Origin: Sabethes cyaneus
Taxonomy: Eukaryota > Arthropoda > Insecta > Diptera > Culicidae
Assembly: GCF_943734655.1 (NCBI RefSeq)
Contig: NC_071355.1
Coordinates: 244,613,183 to 244,677,182, forward strand
DNA: 64,000 nt
Direction of reading: 5' to 3'
The notes below the pieces were generated by a model. That model did not search any database. It had not been told where the DNA came from and saw only the letters and a list, made by a program, of their open reading frames with translations. This document shows positions 11,550 through 22,813 of this stretch, piece by piece. The stretch's first letter is position 1. Each line of letters begins with the position of its first letter. The position numbers and the translations under genes were made by a program.

Positions 11550-14142
11550 GCAGCTCGATGGCCGTTTATTTGCAATAAACGATCCCGCAACGTAGGTAAA
11601 ACACTTACGAAACATGCAACAGGAGGGGAAGAGTAAAAAGTACGTTCCTAAAAATACTGCAATTTTCTTCTTCGATTTTTTTGTTTGTTTTGTTTGTTTT
11701 GCTTTTGCGCTTTCGCCGATTTCGACCGACCTTTTTTTTGTTATTTTAAGGAGGACGACTAAGTAGCTGTATATTTTGCTAAGATGTTTTTGTTTTTTAA
11801 TTGTGTGTGTATGTTCTGCTTCGTTTATCACTAAAGTACTACGCTTAGATCATCACATTTGTTCTGTTTTCTTATTTGGAAAACTTTTTTCCTCCGTTTG
11901 TCTAACGATTTGCTGTTTTTACTTTCTTCTTTTGTTCGTTATTTTTTTGGAAAAAAATATTTACACACTGAAATAAAAGAAAAACTGCACTACCCACCTC
12001 TCCTGCTCGAAGAAAAGTCCTCCTCTCTCAGTTGCACAGAAATCTTCTGCATAAAAATTCTTCTCATCTTAGAAGTCTACCTCAGTTTGCTGTTTTGCTG
12101 TTTGTCAAGTTTGCGCTTTTGGAAGTTTTACACGTTTCAAGAAAGTATGAGAAAACAAAACCTATTGCACTTTACATACAATACACAAATTAGAACTTCT
12201 TGTTGAGAGCAAAGGTTGCTTCAAACCTTTGCTTTTAGTTATGTCTCCTTCCTCTCTTTCTATCTTTCAGCTAAGGTGTGTTATTTTTTGTTGTATATAT
12301 TGCAACTATCAAAGAATGTTTGTTGATCCTTCCGGTTGGATCTCCAAAAAACCGCGATTCAAAAAAGTTTGTTTGTTTGTTGTTGTTGCATTAGACTACT
12401 CTCTTGTATGACACCGCACGACCCGGTGCGGTTTGGGTTTCGCTTATGATTTCTGTTTGTTTTTTTTACGTAATTAACTAACACTAGACTAAAAAGGTTC
12501 AGTCATTTCTGTTTCCTAGTTGTTTTCATTTATATATAATCGGTTTTTTTTGTATGCTTATTTTGCTCCTGTTATTCGATCGAAAGGTTGCTTGTTTTTT
12601 TTTACTTTTTTATTTTGTTTTTGTTTGATAAAATATTTTACTCTACCCGAAAATTGTAATGTTTCCTTCTGGTTGTTATTTTTTTTTCTTCTTCAGACAA
12701 AAGGCACACATTTCCCCGTTTCATTTGCAACTGGTAGCAAAATAGCAAAACAAAGGAATTGCTCAGTTGTTGTAACAAGCCTCCGATGCGATATAATCGC
12801 GTTATATCGATCAGGAGGACCGTGGTTTGATATTATTCTATGGAAATAGTTGGAAACCGTTTTGCCTCATCTTCCTTTCCTTTCGTCCCATATCAACAGG
12901 CCTAAGGAGGGTTGAAATCTTCCAGCCTACTATTGCCGCCTTCGGGCTGAATGCAGACTTTTATGTGGTCGTTTGATTTTTTGTTTTTTTTTGTGTGTAT
13001 GTGTTTGAGTTATTGGGTGTGCCTTGAAAAGGATCGTTCTGATTCTAATATAAAAATCCTCCAATGACACGATTGTTTATACACTAAACTTAAAAGAAAA
13101 ACAAATTTATCTCAGTTATTAGTTACGAGTTCAATAGAATATTTGCAAAGTCAGCTAAACTACACTTCTACGAATGTAATCGTGCTGCTGGAAAACTTAA
13201 ACATTTCGATTTAAAAAGCGCTGCTTAACAAAAACTGTATTAATCAACAATACGAGGCTATTTTTATCATCTAGAAAAAAAAATAGAACTTACGAGCCTA
13301 CTTGTTCGGGATCAACTCGTTTAAATAAGAGCTTGCTTATCGCTAGCGTAAAGAAAATATTCTATCTGTACGTCTGTGTGTATGTGAGTTGTTTTTTTTA
13401 ATCGACCATTTACAAAAAATCTTACGTGTGTCTTACGTTGCTAGTTAAGGAAACTTAATCGGTACATTTTGAGGGATCGAAGGACAATAATGAAACCGTA
13501 AATCAACTCTGTTTTAGCGGCGTTTGGACGCCATTCCAATGCCTTCCGCATGCAGCGATGAAACCGTTTTGAACGATGTTTAAAAATACACTTTACGGAT
13601 AGTTAAATAAAACTTCTTACAACAGACAATATGTAAAAAAACGGCAATCGGAAAAAATAAAAATCTGTTAAATATCTGACTAAAAACTACCGATAAAAAG
13701 AATAAAATAAACTCGCTCTACTTATCCAATTAAAAGTTAAAATCACAATTTTTAGAAAGAGTTTTGATTTCGGGTTTCAAATTATTATGTAAAAGTTTTA
13801 CGCAAACAGCTGCTTGCACTCAGACAGCCTCGCTCAGAGGCTGTGGATGATAGTCCGGATGATTCAGGAGAATTTTAATTCAGCAAACGACGGTTGGAAA
13901 ACGTGAAAAAGAGAGCTGAATGCGTCCGCAGTAAGAAAGGGAAAAACATAAAGATTACCAAAACGAAAGACTCGCGGAGTGATGTGAGGCGTTCCCGCGC
14001 CTGCTTTGATCGTAGCATATCCCTGCTCTGCTCTGTGCTCGGTGCGGGGATATTTCAGGTTAGAATTTCGGTGTCCTGCTCTATCGAAAACGTTAGAGCA
14101 TGTGAGGCACGATCGTTCTCTTCGGTGGTGGCACACTCCAGA
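11550..14142 (-). other. Hr39: Probable Hr39 3' UTR
   Basis: This stretch directly follows the Hr39 stop on the minus strand. It is uniformly A/T-rich, with long homopolymer-like T runs on the plus strand, few recognisable repeats and no coding exon, unlike the transposon-filled DNA further left. A poly(A) signal AATAAA on the minus strand lies at 11570-11565, close to where the composition changes. Other AATAAA matches exist inside (for example near 12610), so the true end is uncertain. The assignment is inference from position and composition. Confidence 0.35.
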
Positions 14143-14232
14143 TTAATGTTCGCCACGAAGCAGCTCCATCAGCAGGTTGAAGGACGGTTCCTCGCCTTCC
14201 TTCGGTTTGATTGTTAGCATTTCTTTGCCGAC
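14143..14232 (-). CDS. Hr39: Hr39 coding exon 7 (AF-2 helix and stop)
   Basis: Acceptor TTTCAG; encodes [16 protein letters not shown] then [12 protein letters not shown] and TAA. The last block is the activation function 2 helix and matches the usual C-terminus of insect HR39. Residues 754-782. Confidence 0.92.
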   Translation of the reverse strand, partial: VGKEMLTIKPKEGEEPSFNLLMELLRGEH

Positions 14233-16865
14233 CTGAAACGAAAGCTGTAATTCAGTGATTATTGCGGGCGATTTGACACTCGTTGCCGGTCGACTCACCT
14301 GGCAAGTTCGCTGCAGCTCGGGAATTCGCAGCAACAGTTCGCCGAATTTGGCCGGCGTCTCCGGGTAGTGCGCTAACGTGTACGCCTGTAGGGCCTGCAG
14401 TGCCTTCTCTTGGCTGGCTCGAACCTTCTCCGATTCTTTCAGTTCCGACGTATCCGACGACATCAGGACGATCACTTTCATGGCGACATATTCGTAACGA
14501 TCAACGCGCAGCCGCCGCAGGTGATCGGTGAGATTGAGCATTCGTTCGATGCAGGTCTGCAAACAAGTTCGTTAAACTTCCATTAATCTAAAAACAAACA
14601 ACTTCTATAAGGGAACTCACTTGTAATCCACTATGCTTGGCCTGTTCCAGCGTGATTGACTTCCCGAGAGAGATTTTAATTTCCCCCGGAGTAGCCATCG
14701 ATCGGAAGCAACATGAAAAGAGCAACAGCTCGCACCACGAGTTGATCAGCAGGCAGATTTGATCGTCAATCTGTTGAATCAAAAGCATGTTTAAAATATT
14801 AACTCATCCTGACTGATGGGGGCATAATTACCGAGATGTTCTTGAACAGCGGCAAACTCTTGCACCACTTGACTATCTTGTACAGCCGGTGGTCGGCAAT
14901 GTTGCACAGATTGGCGATCAGATCCGGGTTGCTTTCGCTGGTGATTCCGGCACTGGAAAGTAACGGACTAGCGGCAATGGCCGCCGGCGTTACCGGCGGT
15001 GGCGGTTGATTCAACCGAGCCAGCTCCGTAGTGTTATACTGCCACAGATGTTCGACGTCCATAATTTCCTAACAAAAAAGAAAAACAATCAAAACAAACT
15101 CATCTCACACTGGTTTTGAAGCCTCACCTGCAGCAACTGTGGAACACCCGGCCGAACGTGATTACTCCCATTGCTACCGACCGGTGTGCCGGCCGGGGAG
15201 CTGTTACACTTGGTCTCCTGCTGGGATTCGCTTTTGAACTGCTGACCGGGATGTCCTCCGCCGGGGTTACCCGACAGAAACTGACTGCCGGGTGGAAATT
15301 TCGAGTACGGAAAATTGCTACCATTTTCGTTGCCGGACAGCGACGGACTAAGAATCGTCCCAGGCAGCGTGTACGAGCACTGGTAAGTGGACCGACCTCC
15401 TCGGGTACGATCCTCCCGAATAGCTACAACCAAAACGACTCCGATAGTTTTTCCCATATGATCTAGTGGCTAGGATATCTGGGTACTTACCTTCCAGCTT
15501 CATCCCCTTCTGAAGGCACTTCTCAAACCGACACGCCGGACATTTTTTCCTTGTGGCAATTGTCACCGGGCAAGCGGCTCCTCTAAGGCACACGTAGTTC
15601 TTTCGGTTCTGCACTGTCCGTTTGAAGAATCCTTTGCAAGATTCGCACGAAAATATGCCGTAATGGAAGCCGGAGATTTTGTCGCCACAAATCGGACATG
15701 GGCTGAAAATTAAACTTTATTTCTGAAGTCCTTAAATTTATGACACACTTAACACAAACCTGTTAATCAGCTGCTGCCGCGAAATGCCCGGGGACGGTAG
15801 ATGTTCGCTGTCGAAGACCGGTTCCTCCTGGGTGGCAAGCTTCAGCGCTTGTTCGTTGTCCATCATCGGTTTGTATAATACTGCATGCAGCTGGGATCCG
15901 TTGTAGGACCCACTGGCGAACATATTGTGCCGTCCCTGAATAGGGGAATGCGTCGGACTGAACTCGGAACTGTACGAATAGCAGCTGCTGTACGAGGCAT
16001 CGCTATTGTTGCGACTCAGCGAAGGCGTATAGGCGGCGTGACGCGACGTCAACGGTGATTGGCTCGGAGAACTGTGCGTGTACACAGAGTGTATAGCAGA
16101 GTCGGGACTTGGATTGGCCGGGAGGAGTGTAGTTTTGGAACGGACCAACAACGGCGAGTTCACCGCTGGAAGATTTTCCGCTAAACCATGTTCGTACTTA
16201 AGATTTATAACGTCCGGTAGTTTCTTAGCGTTAATATTATTACTAGTTGGAATGGTGTTGGCGTAGCTGTTGGAAGCAACGCTGTGGCTGATCAATGGAA
16301 TGCCCACTTCCGGTTTGATCATTCCGACCGGGAGGGGAGAGCTACTACTGCTGTGACTCGCAGTGAGCGCTAATGGTTCCGTGATTCCCGGACCGGATGG
16401 TTCCTCCTTAGTTATTACCAGGGGTTCTGTCTTATCCACTGTAGCCAGCTCCGGCCCAGTACCGCTGGAGCTGTTTTCGTTGTCAATCATCATCGCTTCC
16501 GGTTCGGACAGTTCGCCCTCCCAGGACATCGGCCGAGGAAGGCCCTTACTGGCTCGGCTATCCTCTCGCATGTTGACATTTGCTGTCTTTTCAATGTTCG
16601 ATAGTTCGGTATCAGACTCATCAGATTCTTCCATTTTTGGCACTGTTATTCGGATACCAACGTTTCCAAATATCGCACTGTTACTAGTGCTGGCATTCGG
16701 AGTATTACTGCTGCTACTATTGCTACTACTACTACTGCTGCCACTGCTACCGGAGCTGGTCCCCGCCGGAATCATGGTGCCTACGCTAGCTACTCCAAGA
16801 CTGGGATCATTCTCACAGTTGATCGTTGTTACCGAGACGTTTCCTCTCGACTCCGTTGATGTCAT
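14143..16865 (-). CDS. Hr39: Nuclear hormone receptor HR39 (NR5B, FTZ-F1-like), seven coding exons
   Basis: Joined exons 16865-15760, 15702-15491, 15423-15128, 15068-14832, 14770-14621, 14556-14299 and 14232-14143 give an uninterrupted 782-residue protein. All introns are 57-67 bp with GT...AG ends. HR39 is a nuclear orphan receptor that binds FTZ-F1-type DNA elements; in Drosophila it acts in ecdysone-period gene control and female reproductive gland development. Domains: a Ser-rich, disordered N-terminus (poly-Ser about 36-60); a two-finger DNA-binding domain (about 371-436, Cys 371/374/388/391 and 407/413/423/426) with P-box CESCKG; a basic FTZ-F1 box (about 440-460, [14 protein letters not shown]); a ligand-binding domain from about 540; and an AF-2 helix LLMELL at 773-778. 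The start is the first Met of the long exon 1 frame and gives a length close to the roughly 800 residues of fly HR39. The FTZ-F1 paralogue is less likely, because the linker and C-terminus match HR39. Confidence 0.93.
14299..14556 (-). CDS. Hr39: Hr39 coding exon 6 (ligand-binding domain, helices 7-10 region)
   Basis: Acceptor TTTGCAG; begins [20 protein letters not shown] and contains [15 protein letters not shown] and [19 protein letters not shown]. It ends RTCQ at a CAG/GTGAGT donor. Residues 668-753; 258 bases, phase-neutral. Confidence 0.93.
14621..14770 (-). CDS. Hr39: Hr39 coding exon 5 (ligand-binding domain core)
   Basis: Begins [20 protein letters not shown], the signature helix 3-5 region of nuclear receptors. 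It ends [12 protein letters not shown] at a CAA/GTGAGT donor. Residues 618-667; 150 bases, phase-neutral. Confidence 0.93.
14832..15068 (-). CDS. Hr39: Hr39 coding exon 4 (start of ligand-binding domain)
   Basis: Acceptor TTGTTAG; begins [12 protein letters not shown], a near-invariant HR39 phrase. A Pro/Ala insert ([12 protein letters not shown]) follows, then [33 protein letters not shown]. Residues 539-617; 237 bases, so it is phase-neutral. Confidence 0.92.
15128..15423 (-). CDS. Hr39: Hr39 coding exon 3 (FTZ-F1 box and hinge)
   Basis: The acceptor TTGTAG leaves CTATTCGG, restoring [16 protein letters not shown] across the junction. This is the C-terminal extension that lets NR5 receptors bind DNA as monomers. 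A Gly/Pro/Ser/Asn-rich hinge follows and ends VPQLLQ at a CAG/GTGAGG donor. It covers residues 440-538. Confidence 0.9.
15491..15702 (-). CDS. Hr39: Hr39 coding exon 2 (DNA-binding domain)
   Basis: Acceptor TTTTCAG precedes 15702 and donor GTAAGTAC begins at 15490. The exon carries the whole two-zinc-finger domain: [14 protein letters not shown], then the P-box [10 protein letters not shown], then the second finger from C407 to C426 and the CLQKGMKLE tail. All eight zinc ligands are present. The joining codon at the exon 1/2 boundary becomes Ser. Confidence 0.93.
15760..16865 (-). CDS. Hr39: Hr39 coding exon 1 (N-terminal A/B region)
   Basis: Encodes residues 1-368 plus two bases of codon 369. 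The region is low complexity: a Ser/Asn-rich run (about 36-60), acidic Ser patches ([11 protein letters not shown]) and many Pro/Ser stretches, as expected for a disordered activation region. The phrases [13 protein letters not shown] and [14 protein letters not shown] flank the variable middle. The donor is ATTAACAG followed by GTTTGT at 15759. Continuing past this donor runs into a stop within nine codons, which supports the splice. Confidence 0.9.
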
Positions 16866-16943
16866 TCTGCTACAGCTTCAGTAATTATTTTTCACACATT
16901 CACACAAGGTGGCAACGACAATAACATAGAAGCCGTAATCATT

Positions 16944-18000
16944 TCTGAAATAAGAGTTTAGAAAAAAAAATTAAAATCAAAATCAATTCACCATTCTAAT
17001 CAGACAGTATTTTTCCAATCAGACCGCGAAGGATTAAAGGCTAGAAACACCTTCCATGGCACACTACGCAATCAGGTTCGCAGTCTTTTGTTCTTCCCAC
17101 CCAGTTTGGAAAAAAAGAGGTCCGCTCCCATTCACTCACACCGAGCGTTTGTTTTATCCTCATTTCCGCACACGGCTATCGCGTTACACACAAAGTTTAT
17201 TTATACGAAAACCCCTGGCATTAGTCTTTTAATGCTTTGCCACACTTTGACGTCGTCGTCGTCGTTGTGCAAAAAAAAACATTGCAAGAGTCACAAAACT
17301 GAGTGCAAGTTTCAATAAAAACTGCTTTGCAACAAACCAACAACCGCGCGTCGTCGTCCAACTTCACTTCTCTAACTAACTATACTGCATACAGGGCGCA
17401 CACGACGGACGGACGGACGGACGTTCCACCATTCTGTATTACTGTACTTTCGACTCGCTCGCTCACTCTTTCACGGCTGCAAGCGAACCGAAACCAACAC
17501 AACACCTTACATTCCGCCACACATGTGCACAGTAAGCACTCACTAAGGGTAGAGCGGTGTTTGTGCACCGGAATCAAGCCACAACAACGTCAATAGACAC
17601 AACGACCTTCGGATATGTTGGATTTGTACGCAACGACCTTGCATGTGCGTCATCGTCGTTCGTACGACGTACAACAGACAGAGCCACAGTACACGCTATC
17701 GTGGTGTCAGTTGCCAAACTATACCCGTACAGGCTAGTGTGTGTGTGCTTGAGTTTGTACGAAACAGAGCGAGAGGGAGAGAGAAAGAAAGAAAAACAGA
17801 CCAACACGTATGCGAAGCGAACAGCGCTGCTGTTAGGTACCATCTCCGTTGCCACAGATTTAAATCGAAGCCGGTCCAAGTAAGCCAAGTAAGCCAACAG
17901 CGTGCATCCGTCTGTGTGTTTATGAGGCGGATTTGTAGCACCAAAGAGGACGCCTGTCTTTGCTGTTGGTTCGAGAGCTTTTGAAGCAGCAAGCTAAACA
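16944..18000 (-). promoter_or_regulatory. Hr39: Candidate Hr39 5' leader and proximal promoter
   Basis: Upstream of the Hr39 start the DNA becomes GC-richer, with CA/GA runs and a GTCC-type microsatellite near 17405-17425, and has no transposon domains. On the minus strand a strong-looking acceptor (CTCTTATTTCAG) ends at 16945, so a non-coding upstream exon may splice to the 80-base leader before the ATG. A TCAGTT initiator-like site near 17300 has TTTTTATTG about 20-25 bases upstream. None of this proves a transcription start. It is inference from position, composition and short motifs. Confidence 0.3.
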
Positions 18001-18239
18001 GGGGTGCCAGTGGGTAGAATCTTTTTTGGAATTGTAATACACTTTGGAAACACGAAAAGTGGTTACGTTTTGCAATTCTATTACTCAGTCATTTTACAAT
18101 GGTTTTTTGCGATATTTTCATTAATCCATCAGAAGTTTTCTAAGAATATAATAAAATATATCGAGTGACTATTAACATAAGCATAAATATCAAACACTAT
18201 CAAGGATGAATGTAACAGCAAATGACATGTAAGCATGCT

Positions 18240-18790
18240 TTTGCTTCCCAGGCACAGAACCTCTTCTTTTCTAGAAAAAAGTGACAAAATCTCCCCGTCC
18301 CACCAGGTCAGGAGTTATTCCATTCAATAAAACCTAGACCAGTGCTGATGTCCTGAAAGTAAACAATTTAGTAAAAGTGTCTCTTTCAGCAGACGCAAAG
18401 AGAATCTCTCATTTGCGGGCCAGATGTAGTCCTTATGTGACTATCATTGTATTTTTTTTTTTTTTCAAATCACTAAATAGTGAAAATTAATGAAAAGTTT
18501 TAAGGTCAAATTTTCCCATACATTTTCCTCGTGATTACCTTGCTTCCCAGGTAGGCACAACATCATCTGTTTACTGTGATTTTGATTACTTTCCTTTTAG
18601 AATAAAAGTGATCGAGTCTCTTCGCCCCTACATGTCGAAGATGCTTTACGACGATTAAACTCTATACCAATTTGATGTCTGTATTGGGAAAGTGACCCAG
18701 AAAAAGTGACAAATTCAACTTGTTCCAAAAGGACGAAGACTCTTTACGACGATTAAACCTATGACAATTTGATATCAGTTTTGGAGAAGT
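18240..18790. repeat. Copy of a dispersed repeat family
   Basis: This stretch contains the module TTTTAAGGTCAAATTTTCCC then ATACATTTTCCTCGTGATTA, with CTTGCTTCCCAGG after it (about 18498-18555). Two tandem phrases follow that read TTTACGACGATTAAAC then CAATTTGATxTC. The same phrases occur, in one or other orientation, at 37680-38240, 53512-54775 and 63950-64000. The region has no coding potential. Confidence 0.6.
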
Positions 18791-19167
18791 TGCTACAGTT
18801 GGAAATATAAACAATCTTTGATTCTGTAATTGGCGGCAGCAGAGGCGTGAGTCTAGGAGGGGCTTGAAGGCCCCTTCCCCTCGAGGGTCGTACTGCGAGT
18901 TGTGGAGTCTGTGGGGGTGTGGCTGGGTTGGGCATTGATCCGTAAACGACGCCGTAAAATGAGCCACTTAAAGCACCCTAGCCCGCCGTCTACCAGGAGT
19001 GCCAACAGTGCACATAGGGATCGATGCCAATAAGATCGCAATTATGATATACTGGCAACGGCAAGGCAAGGACACGAGACATCCCAACAATCCGTATAAG
19101 GCGCACCGGAGCTGGTGGTTGTATTTTTCTGCTACCTGATTATGGAAGGGTGACCCTCTCAGAAATG
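18790..19167. other. Unassigned DNA between repeats
   Basis: Moderately GC-rich stretch with no recognised domain. Short open frames on the minus strand (18662-19041) show no family motifs. The right part may be 5' sequence of the R1-like element that resumes beyond the SINE insertion. Confidence 0.25.
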
Positions 19168-19326
19168 TTGGGGAATCAATAAATGCTTAATGCGAGAAAT
19201 GTAGATTCAGGCAAACTGATAATTCTTGATATTAGGCCAAAAATATAGACTTAGCGAAGGTGAGAGTCGAACTCATAGCTCTCAATCGCTAGTCGGGTGT
19301 GTTGTTTAACCAATTACACCACTAAG
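19168..19326 (-). mobile_element. tRNA-derived SINE with 12-bp target duplication
   Basis: On the minus strand the insert starts AGCTTAGTGGTGTAATTGG, an A-box-like promoter. About 50 bases on it has GAGTTCGACTC, a B-box. These are the two internal RNA polymerase III promoter elements of tRNA. No acceptor stem can form, so it is not a tRNA gene. It is flanked by a perfect direct repeat CTCTCAGAAATG at 19156-19167 and 19327-19338. The 3' end is TTTATTGATTCCCCAAC rather than poly(A). It lies just upstream of the R1-like element. Confidence 0.7.
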
Positions 19327-19798
19327 CTCTCAGAAATGGTAGTGAGTTAATAGTTTGAAACCCGGGTACGTTCGAAACCCGTCACCAAAGTTGGTAGGTA
19401 GTAGGCTCAGATGGACCATTCCTAACTTACGCTGATCTGGCTCTGAACATAGTCTCCATAAAGGAACCATGTCAACCCTAGCCTGGTTTCCCTGCTTGAA
19501 AAAATAACCATGAGATCACGGAAAGTGGCTATCTACAACGAGCGAAACATGGACGAAACAAAACAACACCAAAGAAAAATAAATACACAGCCAGACGACA
19601 TGGACTGCCGGCAAAGGAGCGAACGTTTTAACGCCCGTTTAACAAGAAACCCAGAGAGAAGCTAGTCCCTCGACGAGCCAGATATTTGTTCCGAAAGTCA
19701 ATAGTGGTACAATCAAAGAAGTTCTACTTGGAAGAATCACCATGCTGAAAGTTAAACGAATTCTATGGGTTCTTCAAGGATAGGAGGATCAGGCAGAT

Positions 19799-20475
19799 TT
19801 GAAGATCAGACTTTTAGCGACGAGCATTAAAGTTGCGATAGCTACTGCTGAACGGAATCAGGAAGAGCTAAGAAAAAAGGCCAAGACCGCTGAGATATCG
19901 TTGATGATGGCTGCGGAGAAAGAAGCGGTAGAAAACGAGACCCTGAAGAGTCCTCTGCATCCACATTCAGAGAAACGAAAAAGAGAGACACCTGGTAAGG
20001 AAGAAGACTTAAAAATGAGAACAAAATTACCAGAAGATGCAGTGGGAACAGACGACAAGATGAAGGACAAACTCCCAGGATGCCTTGATGTGAGGGAAGA
20101 CTCCGAATTGAAGGAACTAGGGAAGAGCGTGCTTAGAACTAGGCACGCCCAAAAAGGAGAAATACTCTTCAAGCTAAAGAAGGAACCCACAATTCAAGGA
20201 GCTCATAGAGAAATCACTTGGGAATACGGCAAACGTTCGAGCGCTAATGCACCTTAATGATCGAATGCAGACACCTGGATGAGATTACTACCGAGGAGCA
20301 GTTATTGAACGCGCTGAAAGGTCAATGTGGTTTGGGAGACATCCCGATGACAATCCGGCTACGTTGGACGCACTATGGTATGAAAACACCCTCGATACGA
20401 TTTTCAACGGCTGTGGCCAACAAGCTCCAAGCAGGAAATAGGCAGAGTAAAAGTCGGGTTGTCAGTGTTCACTGA
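19799..20475 (+). pseudogene. ORF1 (gag-like) relic of the R1-like LINE
   Basis: Two overlapping open segments, 19799-20257 (152 residues) and 20257-20475 (72 residues), continue the same protein through a frameshift at about 20250. The first is Lys/Glu-rich with a coiled-coil-like ERNQEELRKKAKTAE stretch. The second begins LDEITTEEQLLNALKGQCGL, the conserved ORF1 phrase of R1-type elements that precedes the CCHC zinc knuckles. The knuckles themselves are not intact here. The product would be an RNA-binding structural protein of the retrotransposition particle. Confidence 0.6.
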
Positions 20476-20566
20476 GAGCTGTTCCTCTAACAACGAAAGA
20501 AATGGTGAGATGCTTTAACGGGAGTCCCCTCTGAAAGATCGAAAAATAATGAATTTTCATATTGTT

Positions 20567-20610
20567 GACGTAGGACTATATCTTACGGAAAGGTTTGGGA
20601 TAGGGTGTCA
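20567..20610. repeat. Fragment of the GACGTAGGACTA dispersed repeat
   Basis: GACGTAGGACTATATC is followed by TTACGG and GGTGTCATTCCAAAAAA. The same order of phrases recurs at 55201-55260 and 63750-63800. It lies inside the R1-like element, so it arrived after it. Confidence 0.5.
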
Positions 20611-22392
20611 TTCCAAAAAATGTGCTGCTATTGACCAGGACCGTTATTGACCAGGACCGATGAAAATTGCAAAATGATGGCTGGAAAAAGCATGCTTGGG
20701 ACAACACACTGTTCCTCATTGTGCAACCTTATCAGGTCCCTGCATGCTGATCAATACCGACGCCGGCCACGCCCGAATGCGGGTCCTGGTGGGGTGGAAA
20801 GGAATGTTAGTCCAATACTTGTTGCTACTAAAGACCAGGGAATCCTCCGCATCTTCACAAGCATTTCGGGAAAGGAATTTTTGTTAGTAGAAGGAGGAGG
20901 TGTGGAATAATGCAACAAACGAGGCACAGAAACAAACGATGCTAAATTGCCCTACGAAACGATGCTCGTTATGTAAACACCATTTATTTGAAACTAATCT
21001 GGATATTCGAAAGTTTTATTGTAGTCTGTAATTACGAAAATTAAAATCACAAATATACCTTTTTGTAAATTTAATAAAAGTAATAAATTTAATATAAGAC
21101 ATCGTAGTCGCGAATCGATCATCGACGTTACAACTTTTTGCAACCTTTTATTAGTGGCAAGCTGAAGCCCGGACGAACCAAAAAGATTCGCACAAAATCT
21201 CTAGGATTCCTCGCATTGGAATCGCGTAAAACAATTCTGCATAAGAATCGTACAGAATGCCTTGTTTATATAACGAGGATTCTTGTAAGAGAATCCAAAA
21301 GGTGAATCGCCTGGATACCTATAACTCGGTAAGGAATCTCCTCAACTATAAAATAGAAATCCTCGGCCAATCCCTTTCCCAACTATCATCTAGGGTCCAG
21401 GCGGCGAACTGATTAAAACAGACGATCCGGTACAGCGCAGGTCAACAAACTACGGTAGCAGCACTAAGGATAAAGAACTGTGAGCGGAAATGGAAGACAA
21501 AAACCTTCGACTAGAACTTTTTTGACGGGGCACTTAGGGTGGACGTCGAGCCTTTAAATCGGAGCGCGGAATGGCTTACGAACACGTTAGTGAGGGCATG
21601 TGATGCAACAATACCAAGAAAGCTGGAACCGAAGATTCGACGGTGACCAGTTTATTGGTGGAACGAGCAGCTCAGCGACCACCGCAGTAGCTGTCTCACA
21701 GCAAGAAGACGGGTTCAGAGAACCAATAACGCAGCAGAACGAGACCAGGGTAGGTGTTTCAAGCTGCAAGAGTGGCATTGAAGAGGAAAATCAAAAGGAG
21801 CAAACCGAATTGCTACCAAGAGCTGTGCCGTAACGTTGATATCAATTCCAGGAGCGACGCGTACCATATTGTTATGGCAAAAATCAAAGGTCCAAGATCA
21901 TTATAGAAGTACACTTTTCCCGAGTGAACGTTCACTTGGCTGCTAATGAGCTACTAGCGTTGTAGCACCGTAACTACAAAAGATACAGCCCAGCTTTATT
22001 CAGAAAAGTTGTAGATAATAACTAGTTCTACAAATGTCCCATATATATCTTTGTCACATTTTGCTTGGCTGAGACGGTTCTGTCAAATGAATGTGAATTG
22101 AGTCAACGTGATCGTGCCATCCCTGCGCGTCACTGCATGAAATGAAATTCCCAGACTACCTGTGCAAGATCCTGAAGAGTTACTTCCACAACCGACTGTT
22201 GGTGTACGAGGCGGCCAAGGGGCAGCGATCGGTGAAGATTACTCCGGGAGTCCCCAAAGCTCTACTCTCGGACCAATGCTATGGAACGGGATGTACAACG
22301 GTGTGCTGATTCCAAAACTGCGCAAAGGGCAGAGATCGTTGGCTTTGCGGACGACATCTTACTGTCGGTAGTAGCTGAAACGCTAGAAGAGG

Positions 22393-22813
22393 TACCCAGC
22401 AAACAATTTGGTTTATATATCTAGGTTGCAACTGAGAGATACTAAATCATATCCGCACGAAAAAGTCATATTTCACGCCACATTAGAACATATAAGAACC
22501 AAAGTGGAGGCATTATACGCGCAAAAATTTTAACAATCATTTGTAATTCTATCTTGCATTCTATACAACAGCTTTTGGAACACGCAACTTAATACTCCTC
22601 AATATGGAATCAAGATATAACTAAATGTTACAATCAACTATACTACTATATAATTCACAGCCATAAGTTGTATATGACGACACGCACGACTACAAAACAA
22701 TTTATTGTTCACTTCGCTTTGGCATACTCGATTCATTATGTAATTCCAATGGAAAACTAACATGCATACGACTTAATGAGGACTTTCTATTATGATCTTG
22801 TGTTATCTGGGTA
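22393..22813. mobile_element. 417-bp MITE with TA target duplication inside the R1-like RT
   Basis: The element (22395-22811) begins CCCAGCAAACA and ends as the reverse complement of CCCAGATAACACA, giving imperfect terminal inverted repeats. It is flanked by TA on both sides (22393-22394 and 22812-22813). Removing the element plus one TA rejoins the RT relic in frame: LEEV followed by EMVPTEAIGTIKK. There is no coding capacity. The TA target suggests mobilisation by a Tc1/mariner-type transposase. Confidence 0.72.

Noticed and set aside
15124..15466. Open frames on both strands overlapping Hr39 exons (for example the plus frame 15116-15466)
   Set aside because: They are shadows of the GC-rich Hr39 coding exons and cross its splice sites.
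19250..19326. Possible tRNA gene on the minus strand
   Set aside because: A and B boxes are present but no acceptor stem pairs, and target duplications show it is a SINE.
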